Source: Trichaptum fuscoviolaceum
Lineage: Eukaryota; Basidiomycota; Agaricomycetes; Hymenochaetales; Trichaptaceae
Direction of reading: 5' to 3'
Length of the DNA stretch: 64,000 nucleotides
Assembly (NCBI GenBank): GCA_910574455.1
Contig: CAJSYZ010000002.1
Location: forward strand, 5,419,671 to 5,483,670
This document shows positions 1 through 11,916 of this stretch, one piece after another. The position numbers and the translations under genes were made by a program. Under the pieces are notes generated by a model. The model saw only the letters and a list, made by a program, of their open reading frames with translations, did no database searches and was not told the DNA's origin. Position 1 is the first letter of the stretch; each line of letters starts with the position of its first letter.

Positions 1-211
1 ATTTCTTTACAACAACCATTCTTCAGTATATGATACAGTAAGTAATTGCTATCAATACAAGTATGTACTATAATACAATATGAAGTGCATTTAAGGGATA
101 TAGCTTGCAAATGCGATGCGCCGAGAAAGAAAAAAATCCTGAGTGAAGTATGCAAATAAAAACGATCAGTGAACAAAATACTGTGTTAACACTCATACCA
201 ACGTCAACAAA

Positions 212-2067
212 CTATGAAATTCGCCCAGCCTCCTCCTCGATTAGATGAGCTTCCTCCATACGCCCAACCGCTTCAAGACAGGCTTTTAAAGTATTAAGAG
301 CCTTTGCGAGATGGGGCCGGAAGTAAGCCGGGGTCTGTCCGAAAAGACATCTATAGATAGTAACTGATTCCTCAATAGCAACAAGCGCCTCCTCCCTCCT
401 CCCTAAGTCAATGAGCCGATTCGATAGATTGTTCAGAGACAATGCAAGAGCAGGGTTGAAGGCTTTGCTGTTCATGTTCGCCAATGCTCTTCGAATCTCC
501 ACCGCTTCCTCAATAGCAACGAGCGCCTCCTTCCTCCTTCCTACGCCACTGAGTCGAAGAGACAGATTGTTCAGAGACGATGCAAGTGTAGGGTTGAAGG
601 CCTTGCTGTTTGTCTCGGCTAATGTCCTGTAGATCTCCACCGCTTCCTCAATAGCAACGAGCGCCTCCTCCCTCCTCCCTAAGCCGCTGAGCTGATTTGA
701 TAAATTGTTCAGAGACAATGCAAGGTCAGGGATGAACTGAGCTGAATTTGACTTAACCAGTGTTCTGCATATTTCCACTGTATCCTAGCCCGTAGCAAGT
801 GCGCCATCCAATTGGCCCATATCGACACGACAAATTGATAGAGTCAACAAGGAAACTGCAAGATGGGCCTGGTAGAACTCTGGATTATTCTTCCAAAGGG
901 ATTGTATGATGTCAAGCGCTATCACGCAGAGTTGTAACGCTTCCTCCCTGAGACCAAGTGTGCTCAAAGATTGGGACAGGCGATTTGCTCTGATGAACGA
1001 GATAATGGCTGGTATGAATGATACCGAATCAAAATTCTGCAGCATGTCCAACAGTTCGATGGTTTCGAGCAGAGCGTCCTGTCGTCGCCATGAACCAGAT
1101 GGATCGTTGTGAACATGATGGAATGGATCGCGAACATCCGGTGTGTAGTTGAGTGTCATCGCGGTGGCCGAGGTTTTGGACATGGTAGGAGCACCTGAGT
1201 CTATTGCAACCTGAAGAGTGTGGATCTTAAGTCGAATGAGACGGAGTTGCTCGTCTTTCGTAGTAATCGATTGATCCTATATTGGATTTAGCCTTTGCTC
1301 AAGATAGAAAACACCTGACAGGTTACGCACGAGAGCAGTCTTACGAAGTGCTACTTTTATCTGGTCAGTTGACATCTGATCGATACCGAAGAGCTTCTCT
1401 GCTTGAACTTGGTTATTCTCAGCACCCTCCGCTTGCGAGTGAAGGTCCTTCCGGAGTATTCCAAGTGTGTCTTTCATATCCCTTACATCCAACGATGTGT
1501 TCGCACCGTTCTTTACCTATGTAGAACATAAATTGAGTATAGCGAAACGGAAAGTTGCATCGAATAACGTACCAGAAACTGCAGCTGGGCATCGTGGACT
1601 CGTTTTTGCTGCTTTACAATTTTACTCTTTACCGAACTCGCATTATAGACATTCTTTCCCCATCTCAGGACTCGCTTGAGAGTTCCCTTGCCCCGTTTTG
1701 GAAGGAGAGTCTCGAGCTCAGTGTAAATCACTTCGTATTCCCTAAGCAAGGACATGAACGGTTGATACAAAAGTGTTATAGTTAGATAGAGCAACGTACA
1801 AGGCCAATGTTTCCAAAGTTTTATCCAAGTAAGCTACATGATCACCGGTATGAGCCAAACGCAGGTTCATGAGATCCTCCGTTTCACTTATCAGCTCGGG
1901 CACGAGCGCGTAAATCTCCTTTTCGTTTTCCGAGAGCTATAGTAGAATCAGTCATTCCGGTTTGGTAGACGGCCGATCGTTGTGCTCACCAGCTCGACTG
2001 CATCTTTCAATTTCTTGGAAACACTAGCGACTGTTTTAATGACAGACAATACATCCCCCACTGGCAT
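212..2067 (-). pseudogene. TPR-repeat protein gene, copy A, with in-frame TAG
   Basis: Reconstructed exons, read on the minus strand: 2067-1990, 1936-1800, 1741-1573, 1516-1331 and 1276-212 (545 codons). Every junction has GT..AG ends and keeps phase. The first four exons encode an all-helical N-terminal region. The long last exon opens with the family motif DPF-H-VH followed by WRRQDALLET, then TPR-like repeats carrying signatures such as LSLNNLS and GRREEALVAIEEAVEI. A TAG at 787-785 interrupts the frame where the paralogues have a Gln codon, so only the N-terminal part and the first repeats would be made without readthrough. About five repeats lie downstream, which makes this the shortest of the four paralogues. 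The start ATG at 2067 was chosen because it gives a 26-codon first exon matching its paralogues. The role is unknown; such TPRs usually bind protein partners. Confidence 0.8.
785..787 (-). other. Premature TAG in TPR copy A
   Basis: The codons read GCT ACG GGC TAG GAT ACA GTG. The paralogues read ...A-I-Q-E-A-V-E-I at this point, so the TAG falls exactly on the conserved Gln codon. A single C-to-T change (CAG to TAG) would explain it. The frame is fully open on both sides. Confidence 0.85.
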
Positions 2068-3477
2068 GCTGCCGAGCTAGCTTTCGCTGTCCAGTGAGCG
2101 AAGCCACTAGGGCATTGGTGAGATTGGGAGAGAGCGTCAGCGAAACGATGGTGGAGGTTCAATGGGTGGGAGGGTGGGAGGAGTCGCACAGGCGAGGCCT
2201 CAACGTGCATCAGTTTTATACCACCACATAGAACGATGGGCGTCTATCGGTGGAACAATGCTATACAAGTTGAGCACTGCCCAGACACACTTCTAGTGAT
2301 AATTATAGCACGAGCCTGCGGATGGTGATCCGACAAAGTGGACATGGATTGAGCAATCCACATAGATTTTGAAGTTAAAGTTGAAAAAGAGTAGGGCCTC
2401 ATGTAAAGCAAGCAGCTCTGAAGACAACAACATAGTAGATGCATAGCACACACACACACACACACACACTGGTACACTCTGGCAAAGTACTGCGGAATGA
2501 TTTGATGACGGTGTATAAAGTACCTCAGGCACGATCTGGCATGGAATAGACTATCATAAGTCAAGGCAGCCTCCAGCGGCCCTGCGCTGAGCCTATTCTC
2601 GAGGAAGAGGAAGCATCCTGTACCGGCGGAAACATGGAGTAGAGCATCAGGCAGGCCGCAGTGTACCTGAAGTCGAAAGAGATGCAGGAAGATCGAATCC
2701 GGTTGAATTTCGACATCCGCCCAATGCCAGTGCGATTACTACTAACTTGAAATCGACGCGCCGCCCGGCCGACGCCGGTTTTTAAACTTCATTCTGCACA
2801 GCAACCGTGACCACAGTGATCGTTGAAACTTCAGCCTGAGACAGTGTGTCCTGGGTATGGAGGCAACTTTCTCATTGTCTGAACTTCAAGCAAGAAATAG
2901 CTTCGCTCATCTTCGTCAAGGAGTTCTAGGAATTAAATGCAATTCTTTTGAAGCTCGCCAAACTCCCACTTGCAAGACTAGATAACGAGCCGAGCTTCGC
3001 CGGCAGATCCCTTACTCCCCTCATTGGCAGGCAGGCAGCATTTGATTCTCCGCTTTAATATTTTCCATACTATCAGCGGTGGCAGTTTAGGGGAGGTGAA
3101 GAATTCACAGGTATCCCACGGCAATTTAGGGGATACAGAGCCCTTTACTCTCGATGGGAGTAAGGGAACTTTCGTTTGATTGAAAGGTGATGCGCAATCG
3201 GTTTTGCACTCTCAGGTCTTGGACAGGATGTCATAAACACAAGTAGATGGGAGTTTTATCTCATGTAGAAATTTGTCATTTCTCGGAAGTGAATTTCTGA
3301 CAAAGACTCAGTAGGAGTCTTCATAAATACAGGCTACTTTACAGAAGAAAGCAACAAACTATATGCATGTACATGAATTTCAGAGAGTACACGACAGAGA
3401 GGTAGACAGTAAAGGTCACAGTGAATAAACCTCGAATAAAAGTATAGGCTAAAGTTGGCCGGAGCTACGGATTGACA
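2068..3477. other. Intergenic: CA microsatellite, AACTTGAA/CCCGG motif
   Basis: No supported gene. It should hold the promoter of TPR copy A and the 3' flank of copy B. A (CA)11 run lies near 2447-2469. A motif block with ACTACTAACTTGAA followed by GC-rich CCCGG lies near 2737-2775 and recurs elsewhere in the window. Short open frames on both strands show no family resemblance. Confidence 0.6.
2447..2469. repeat. (CA)n microsatellite
   Basis: A perfect dinucleotide run of about 11.5 CA units. It creates a spurious Cys/Val-rich open frame on the minus strand. Confidence 0.95.
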
Positions 3478-6462
3478 TTAGTTATAATATTTTCGAATCC
3501 GACGGACCTCTTCCTCAGCTGAATGAGCATCCTCCGTCCTCCCAACAAGTTGAAGACATAGTGTGAGGTTATCAAGTGTATCTGCAAGAAGTGGCCCAAA
3601 ATAATCTTTGTAATGTTTGAAAAGTCGCCTGTACATATCAGTCGACTCTTCAATGGCGATGAGCGCGTTTTGTGCATCTCCGGAATCTTTCATGCATATA
3701 GAAAGAGTCCGCAGAGACTCTGCAAGACTCGGATTGAAAGCGTCCGGAAGCCAGTTGACAATCTCGCGACTGATCTCCACCGCCTCATTGGCTGTTGCAA
3801 GTGCTTCTACTTTCCTATCCATGTTGTTCTGACAAACTGACAGTGTGTTTAGAGCCAGCACAAGGTTGGGCTTGTGGACCATCGGAAGATCCTCAGCAAG
3901 CCTTCTGTATATTTCTATAGACTCTTCGGCCGCGGCCAACGCACCTGCTGCTTCGCCTGCTGTCCTCGCGAGTTGGTTGGCCAGTTCCATCTGGGATTGA
4001 GCGAGGAATTCTTGTTTGAATTCAGGGAAGCCTTCGCGAGACTCGGAAACGGTCCGACACAAATTCGCTGATTCCCGCATTGCTACGAGAGCATTCTCGT
4101 TTTCTCCTATGCCTCGGAGGGAGATGCACAGAGTCATAAGAAGTAACGCGAGATCTGCCGAAATTTGAAGATCTGGATTTGACTTCAATACCGCTCTTTG
4201 AATATCCACTGCCTCCTGGCTCGCGGTGAATGCTTCCTCCCGCCTTCCTAAACCTGTCAAAAAGTATGAGAGGCTGTCCAAATATTTCGCAAGGCCTGTG
4301 TTGAGCATATCGCGGGTGCAGTGAAGTTCAACGGGATACTCCTTGACCAATGCCCTGAATATCTCCACTACCTCCCGGCTCACAACGAGAGCATCTTCCC
4401 TCTTCCCGGCACCGCTGAAACAATAAGACAGAGTGTTCAGAGTGTTTGCATGGCTTGGATGATATACAACTCCATGCATCCTGACCAGTGTCCTACTGAT
4501 CTCCGCTGCTTCCTTAATCACGTCTAACGCTTCTTTGCGCTGTCCTGTATTATAGAGACAACGAGCCAGAGTATTCAGAGAGTCCACGAGGTTCGAATTA
4601 AAGGCTGGATCTGTCTTGACCAGTGTTCGAGATATCTCCACCGCTTCCCGCATCAGTACAAGTGCCTTATCTTTTCTTTCCAATCTACTGAGGAGAGTCG
4701 CTAGGCCCAGGAGAGCCCCTCCGAGATAACAAATGAAAACATCCAAGTTATGCTCCACCAACGTCCGGTATATCTCCGTCACTTCTTCAAGTGCATCGAG
4801 CGCTTCTTCCACTTTCTGTGTCTCGACAAGGCAAATAGACAAGGGTCCCAACAACATGGCAAGTTGTGGGCTTGGCGCATCTGACTTCATCTTGGCTATT
4901 GTTCGACATATCTCCACTGCTTCCTTGGCTGTAACAAATGCTTTCTCTTTCTGTCCTACCGCGCAGAGGCGAAGAGAAAGATTTCCCATGAATAATGCGA
5001 GGTGACCGATATCATCTGAGTTGGTCTTGAATTGTGCATGCAGTTCCTGAAGAATCTGCACCGCTTCTTGGCTCGCAGTGAGAGCTTCCATTCCTTCACC
5101 CGAGTAAGCCAAATCGACGGACAGGGAGTTGAGAGAACGTGCGAGGATCAACTTCGAAGCATCTGGATCAGTCGCTACCAGTGCTCGAGAAGTCTTCACT
5201 GCTTCCTTGCTAGCAGCAAATGCTCCCTCGAAGTCGCCCATGCCGCTGCGACAAAGCGAAAGAGTCAACAGACACTCGCATAGATAGTCTTGGCAGGACA
5301 CTTGATTATCCTTCGCAAGATTTGAAATGATTTCATGCGCTATCGAGCATAGCTGTAAGGCTTCTTTGAAGAGGCCAAGCGAATGTAAGGCTTTGGACAG
5401 ACGATCTGCTTTAACAAAGCAGACAATTGCTGGCATGGCTTTCGACGATGCTGAGTCCGATAGTACGTCCATCAGTTTGAGAGTCTCTAATAGAGCATCT
5501 TGTCGCCTCCATGCAGTCTTGTGGATGTCATAGAATGGGTCGTCTTGCTCTATTTTAAATCCCTGCTTCAATACCCAATCTGACTCATCATAGAGAGTGG
5601 GGGCATTTTCGTCTAAGGCTTTCTTGAGCGTGCGTATCTTGACACGAAGTATAGCAATATTATCCTCCTTCGTAGCAACGGAGATGTCCTAATTGACAAT
5701 GAGCTTCTACTTTAAGCAAAAGGTGATAAAACGTACAAGTTGAGTCTTGTGGAAGGCCTTTTTTCTCTGCTCACTTGTCATGCGATCAACGCCAAAGCAC
5801 TTGCTTGCTACTGACGAATCGCTGTCAACCAATCGCACTATAATGTCTACTTCCTGTTTCAATTGTGAAACCTGATGTTGCACGATATCTAGGCTTTGTG
5901 TCGTGCACACGGAAAGTTTTGCCTACGGTACAGATATTCAATAAATGAGTGTGTGATTTGCAAATAAAATACAGACCACAAATCCCAGCTTGGCCTCGCG
6001 AACACGGTCATGAAGTTTTGAAATCTTCTTTTTGACAGAGTCTGCTTTATAAAGGTTCTTTCCCCAGTGGATTGCTCGCTCGAGAGGTTTATTGCCGTGC
6101 TTTGGAAGTAGGAGTTCCAAAGCGATGCGAATTGATACCAACTCTCTGCACGTCAATAAGTAAAAAACGATGAAAATGTGAATAGGGTTATGGCGCACTG
6201 TATGAAAGCCCCCAAAAGACTGTCTGATATATTAACAGTAGCGCCAGTGTTTTTATTTCGCAGGTCCATGAGGTCTTCAGTGTTATTAATGAGATCACGG
6301 GCAAGTGCGTATATGTCTTCCTGATTCTCATGCAACTGCCAATAAACTCAGTAACAGTGATTTGTAGGTCGGAAATGTGACGCTCACTTGTTCAACTGTG
6401 GACTTGAGCTTCTCCACAACTTTGTAAACATCTTTGGAGATAGAATACGGGTCTGTCAACAT
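3478..6462 (-). CDS. TPR-repeat protein with helical N-terminal region, copy B (925 aa)
   Basis: Exons on the minus strand: 6462-6388, 6335-6199, 6145-5977, 5922-5737 and 5688-3478. All have GT..AG borders and consistent phase, giving 925 codons plus stop. Residues about 1-190 are predicted helical with Leu/Lys heptad character and no recognisable enzyme motif. Then comes the family linker (DPFYDIH, WRRQDALLET, PAIVCFVKADRLSKAL). From about residue 300 there are roughly 13 TPR-like repeats of about 46 residues, each ending in a motif like REEAL-A-QEAVEI-R. The layout of helical N-terminus plus kinesin-light-chain-like TPRs resembles fungal NOD-like receptors, but no NACHT or NB-ARC motif (Walker A or B) is present between the two parts. 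It is intact. Its role is unknown; partner binding through the TPR superhelix is inferred. Copies C and D are the closest intact relatives. Confidence 0.88.
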
Positions 6463-7629
6463 TGTAGGCCTTCAGCCACTATTATCCGGATACCAGTAGA
6501 ATTGTGGAAGCAAAAGCGATGGGAGATACGACCGTACTTTGGAATGCTGAGCTTATAAGTAACGATCATCGAACATAATGTTCAATGAGGACGTCTAGAT
6601 CAGAACAGAGCTGATAAGGTATACTTGGACATTTTAATAGAACAGCCTTCGCTCCTTAATTTTGCTAAGTATGGTTGGAAACTGGAGCAGTGCTTTGAGC
6701 GCATCAGTGCTAGGCCCGTGCCTCTGCGCTAAAGTTGACAAGTAGCCTAGTACTGAGGTCAAACACTCCAGCCACAGCACAATGCGATGATCCCGATGTG
6801 TAGTTTGTAACTTAGATCCAGGAACCTCTGTGAGCTTGGCTGTACAATTCGTTGAGGAGTAACAGGATGTGGTTGGAGACAATTCGGACAGTAGAGAGGA
6901 ACTTGAAGGAAGTAGAGAATGCGACTGAGGCAAGTCAATGGTTAACATTCGCCGGGACCTAGTAGTAACTTGAAAGTTGAAGTTGAAACGCCCGGGGGTC
7001 ACCGACCGGCCCGACAGCATGATCAGGGAAACTACTTTCTGCTGAAAGTGACTTAAGTGTTACTTAAACGTCCTGAGAGACTGAAGTCTTAAATAAGGCA
7101 AGCTTTACTTATTCATGCATGTCCTCCCATTATTCAGGACAAGTTGGCTGAAATAAGTGCGGGCTGGCTTAAATAAGGAAAGATGGCTGAATCAGTGCTC
7201 TAAGTGTTTCAGGCATTCTGCACCCCAGTGCTCCAGTGTATCATCCTTTAATTACAGCAGTAGACAAGTGTTGTAAGACAAATTGCAGTGCTCAAGAGTC
7301 TAAGTGCATAAGAACGATCCAAGTATTTCATTGCATCAGAAATATATAAGACAACATTATGTAGCTATCAGTGCCTCAGCGTTCAAGTACATCAGTCATT
7401 TACGCAAGACTAAGCATAGCAGTCGCTATCATGGGATCCGCCACGACATTATCCTGAACCTCTTCCGTGACGGGCAGTGGCAGGCCACATTTCGCTGCCG
7501 TGCCTTTGTTTCTACTGCTACGCCAAAGAACATGCAGAATTGAAGACTGCTCTGCGAGTCGATGGTAATATAATGTTGAGCGCACGGACAGAAACGAAAA
7601 GAAGAGGCTCACTAGTGATTGATTTGCCC
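6463..7629. other. Intergenic and transposon left flank
   Basis: No convincing gene. A minus-strand open frame at 6634-7020 (128 codons) starts inside a repeated AACTTGAA/CCCGG block near 6966-7010 and has no recognised domain, so I treat it as chance. From 7022 the sequence carries transposon-end-like motifs: ATCAGGGAAACT at 7022-7033, several CTTATTTCAG-like or AAATAAGG motifs at 7090-7190, and AGTGTTTCAGGC at about 7203-7214. Confidence 0.5.
7022..7033 (+). repeat. Candidate left terminal motif of a large transposon
   Basis: ATCAGGGAAACT here is the exact reverse complement of AGTTTCCCTGAT at 28353-28364. Similar AT-rich and TTTCAG motifs follow inward at both places. It may mark a transposon end; no target-site duplication could be confirmed. 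Confidence 0.35.
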
Positions 7630-7765
7630 TTAGAAGTCTACGCAGTCCGTAGCCGAATCCCATTTTGAAGCGTCGTCCTCCTCATGATCACCATCTCCAC
7701 CTAAATCCTTGTCCTTGTCCTTGCCCTCGCCCTCGCCGTCGTCCTTGCCCTCGCCCTCGCCGTCG

Positions 7766-7842
7766 TCCTCGCCGTCGTCATCGCCCTCGCCGTCGTCATC
7801 GCCCTCGCCGTCGTCATCGCCCTCGCCGTCATCATCGCCCTT
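7766..7842 (+). repeat. 18-bp coding minisatellite
   Basis: About four tandem units of GCCGTCGTCATCGCCCTC with minor variants. On the minus strand they encode Gly-Glu-Gly-Asp-Asp-Asp in the acidic tail of the accessory protein. Unit boundaries are approximate. The regular, spacerless units rule out a CRISPR array. Confidence 0.85.
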
Positions 7843-9496
7843 GCACTCAATCTTGTCAACTCCCTTGTCCCCGCTCTCACTCAGGTTGTCGTCACCCTCA
7901 GCATTAGCATGCTCGTCCTCTGCATCACCTTCCACCTCGCCTCTATACTCAGCCACCTCACGCTCTTCGCCCTTATCGTCGGTTCCGTCGGTTCCGTCTT
8001 CCCAATTATCAGCGTCTTCGTCATACGCTTTTTCGCAGGTCGAATCTGCATCTATAACGTCAAAATACAAGGAGAAGTCCCTGCCAGTGATACCCGATCC
8101 AACAAGTTCGGTGTTCTTTCTCGTATCGATATCTGTACTGGCATCGTAAGCTAGGAGGCGGGATCAAACCTTTTCCCAGTTTGATTCAGTGAAGAAAGAG
8201 GGATTTGACAACAAGTTAACATAGTCGTCCGTATGAGGTTGCCACAGAGCGCTAGTGAAATACCACTCAGCGCCGCCAAGTTCTTCTTTGATATTTTGCA
8301 ACCGAGCCACCTGTTTATCAATGGCAACCTTGACCTATCCATGGGAAGATCAGCGAATAAGGACAATATAAGTGCTGAAAAAAGTAGATACCGCTGTTGC
8401 CGCAAGGGCGAGGGCACCGATAGGCTTTCCTATGGTGTTTCTGTCTAGTATTTTATGCCGACCCATGGCCAAGACAATGTGTACGGACAACACTGAGACC
8501 ACAAGGTCAGAGCAGAACAGTCCTTGCTTCTGTACATTTAGGGTCAATGCATGGACACAAAATGCGACAATAAATACTCTTTTACTTACCCTCTCCATAC
8601 TATACCAGCTTTCCCATAGAAACGGTTCGGCTTTCTTCTTGTCAACTAGCGACTGCAACGTCTTCACAATTGCTTCGTTTCGCATTGATTTTGATTGTTC
8701 GCCGCTGATAAAACTTGCAACTGATTGCTCAGCTTTCTCAAAAAGTTTCTTGCGCCAGCTATCAGAGCATCTCTGGGCCACCTGAAATACAAGGATCGCA
8801 TCTCAATTTGGTAAAGGTGACTTGGAGATAAGTTAGATTGACTCAACTAGAGAACAGATATCGGCGAACTGAGTTTCGTAACTGAATTCCACAGAATCAA
8901 ACACTTTCCCCCACAGTGAGCTGATGAGCTTATTGTCCGGAGTTTGCCATGGTGTGACGGACTTTCCAACTGCGCGAAATAGTGAAGGTAATAGAATATG
9001 AGTCCATCCTGCCTGAGTACCGGGAGGGAGACACTGGTTCGTCGCCCTTTTCCTGCCTGGCACGCGAGATCCTTCCCTTCCTTCATTTTGATCCTTGTCC
9101 TCAAGTCCCACTGATGTCTGCATATAAGTAAATCAGCAAAATATGTCATAGAAATGAATTTGATTCGACAAACTGAGCTAGTAGTCCGAGAGACTTTGCG
9201 ATGACCTTGATAAGCCCCAGTCACTAACACTTCGGGTCCGGGGGTGCAGGATGCTCTCGTCATTGCAAGGGACGGTGCTCGAGGTGCTAACGACATCTTT
9301 CGACCACCGGTCTAATAAGAATAGTTAGTGAATGCTCATATTCAGAGTGTATCAATCGACCCACACTTGCTTCATTATCAGCCACCAGCGACTGCCTCTT
9401 GCGATGTGAGGTAGCGGATCCAATCTCAGACTGCAACACGTCAGAAAGCTGTTATCCATGGCAAGTGAGCAGCTCGAAAGGAAGCAATTACCGTCG

Positions 9497-9675
9497 TGTT
9501 GGCCACAGGCCGATAAGGAGTGTCAGAGGGTTTCCTCTTCTTACTCAAGTCCTTTTCGCCCGGTCAGAAACGAACTTAAAATGCCGGCTACCAAAGAATT
9601 GACACTTACTGTGGCACCGACCTGTGTGTCCATGCCAGTCAACAATGACTTCTTGACCTTGACACTCTTACTAGC
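9497..9675 (-). other. Two resolved small in-phase exons of the accessory gene
   Basis: A 66-nt exon (9675-9610, ending in GTAAGTGT) and a 60-nt exon (9556-9497, ending in GTAATTGC) are both phase 0. Each encodes a basic patch (KSVKVKKS; LSKKRKPSD). Similar short exons lie on both sides. See the findings for the modular pattern. Confidence 0.6.
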
Positions 9676-11916
9676 CTATTGAGATGGTGTAAAGTAAGTA
9701 AACATAAACATGAAGGAATCCATTACACGTGAAGGTGGAAGAATTACCACATCAACCTGGGAGTCGATGTCCGGTGGCGACTTTCTCTTTCTGTTTTTTG
9801 TGACTATGATGTCCTATTTATAGGCACAAATTAGTGATCAACCCGATGTGAGGAAGGGAAGAACAGTTGCTACAGCGGAAGTGAGCCTACGGTGCATCGA
9901 CGCCCACACATACCTGTATACGGGGTTCCAAGGCTAGTGAATGCACCTTACAACCATAAATCAGGGGGAAACGAGAGAAACTGGATTAAGATGGGACTTA
10001 CCGGTGCGCTGAGCTGCGAATTGGCAGTTCTCTTGTTTGCATCCTGTCCAAAGATCAATTCAGCAAGCAATGAAGGAAGGATGTAGCATGAGGATCACTG
10101 TGCTTCACTGTCTGGCACTCACCTGTCCACCTGGTTTTGTCTCGTTGTTCTTATCCTCAAGTACGGAAAGGGATTGGTTAGTAGATTGGAAAAGGTAGGA
10201 ATGATATGACGTCGCTTACCGTTGAAACCTGCGACCCGGAGAGAGTGTCGCGCAGCAACTTCCTTTTCTTTGAGTTCAAGTTGCTGCTACCTCCATCCTG
10301 TTCATTACACGACAGTTGGCAGAAAAATAATAACGAAGGGATATGATCAAACGGTCATGGGGTAACTGACGTGAATCGAACAGTAATAAGTCACACTCAC
10401 ACTAGCTTGAGCCGGCCTTGTCAGCCTCCTCGGATTGCTTTCGCCCTACAAGCAAGGTATTCAGACTGCATCTGCCATTCTAATGTTCCGTCAACTCACA
10501 ATATTTGTGTCCGAATCGACAAAATGTGCTGTCTGTTGCACGCTGATTGAGCTATTCTTTACACCATGATAGCTTGCGAGGGTTATTGTTTCTCCTTCAT
10601 CCTCCCAAGGACTTAAGTTTTCATTGTCTTGCAATGAGATGCTGTGTCTAGTGTAGCTTGGCGTCAGCGAAGCTCATAATATGGTAACAAAGACGAGAGT
10701 GTCATCGTTGTAGGTAGAAGGAAATTTGATCCCGTTGTCGGAGCGTCATGATCCGCTTCTTTAGCATGAACATTAGTAATCTAGTTGCCAGTGGATCAAA
10801 CTATGAGCTTTAGCTGAGTCTAAATCAAGCTTCACACTTACCATTACATCGTGCATTCCAGAAATTGATCCCGTACGCATTGCAAGATTTCAAATTTAAA
10901 CTCACAAATTGATCCCTCTCGAGTCTATCCCAGCCACCTCAAGTCCTCCATCCTCTTCACCAATGAAAGTGGATTCATCTGTGTTGCGAAGCGCCCTGGC
11001 AGGTCGCTTTGTCTTGTCGTCCCGCTTTGACGTAGCGGGCGAGTCTATTATATCCGTTTCTTCACCAGAAAGGCTCTCGTTCTGTCCGGCAGGTGCGTGA
11101 AAGAAAATGTTGCTTGGAGTGGCGGCAGATCTCGACGTCTTTGCGGTCTGCACACGGGTGCGAAATGGAAGTTCACCTTTGGGATCTTCTTTCCTAGCCT
11201 TTTTTGCAGGCTTTCTGTTTGACGCATCCGTACTCGCCGCTTCATATTGTGAGTCAAAGTAGTCAACCTCCAAGCTTCGAAAACATCTGAAAATGTATAG
11301 GCAGTATAACTCACCAATGTCTAAGTCTTCGTTGTATTCAACTTCACAACCCGACACGTCTTTAACATCGTTCTTCGAGCCTGCTTACGCCAGTTCAAAG
11401 CTATGTAATTACTGATCTGAGGTTGAAGACTTACTACTAGCTTCGCCCTTCGGCTTCCTACATCCACGTTTCCCAGCGAGTTTAGGCACTGTTGAGCCCA
11501 TCTGGGTGCGTGTCTCAAGAGCCTTCGACAAATTGTTTTCAATTTCTACGGTCTCTAGCATCGCTGCTTCTTGGTTTTCTGCTGCAGTCACCTTCTTTCG
11601 TACCTTGTCAGCTGCCTCTTGTTCTTTTGCTGCCCGTTTCTGCTCCGCAGCGAGTTTTTTCCTCTCTTTCGCGACCGCGACTTGCTGGGCCGCAGCTCTG
11701 CGGAAAGCTGCCCGTTCTTCCTTCTGTTTTTCCTTCTCCTCCTTCTCCTTCCTTCAATGCCTCATCCCGCCTCGCTGCCTGCTGTACTTTCCTTTTGTCT
11801 TTTTCTTCCTTCTCCCGCAATATCTCCTCCTTTGTTCGTCTTGTTCTGAGTTGGTCAACTACTGCTCCGGGGTGCTGGTTATTGTTCTTAGCCCTCGTCT
11901 GTCTTCGAGTTGACAT

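Larger units (their letters stand above)
7630..11916 (-). pseudogene. Plavaka-associated accessory gene, multi-exon, acidic tail, frameshifted
   Basis: The gene reads leftward from ATG 11916. It starts with a basic MSTRRQTRAKN segment and a long Lys/Glu/Ala coiled coil (about 11850-11450). A chain of short exons follows (about 11360-9300). Next come a globular part with GWTHILLPSLFRAVGK (about 9035-8990) and the block KPIGALALAATAV (about 8440-8400). The gene ends in an Asp/Glu/Gly-rich tail stopping at 7630. This order matches a protein I have seen encoded beside Plavaka-like transposases in Agaricomycetes; its function is unknown. Identifiable exons include 9675-9610 and 9556-9497. The coiled coil changes frame in the purine tract near 11735-11760 with no plausible intron, so the copy is probably broken there. 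Exact exon borders are only partly resolved. Confidence 0.6.

Noticed and set aside
2293..2564. Cys/Val-rich minus-strand proteins near 2.4 kb
   Set aside because: Produced by translating the CA microsatellite; no conserved features.
6634..7020. 128-codon minus-strand frame
   Set aside because: Begins inside a dispersed repeat block, no domain, no splice or promoter support.
7766..7842. Possible CRISPR-like array
   Set aside because: Units are 18 bp with no spacers and encode an acidic hexapeptide; the genome is fungal.
7709..8149. Plus-strand Ser/Pro-rich 146-codon frame
   Set aside because: It is the shadow of the acidic minisatellite in the minus-strand accessory gene; the minus frame continues a recognised protein.
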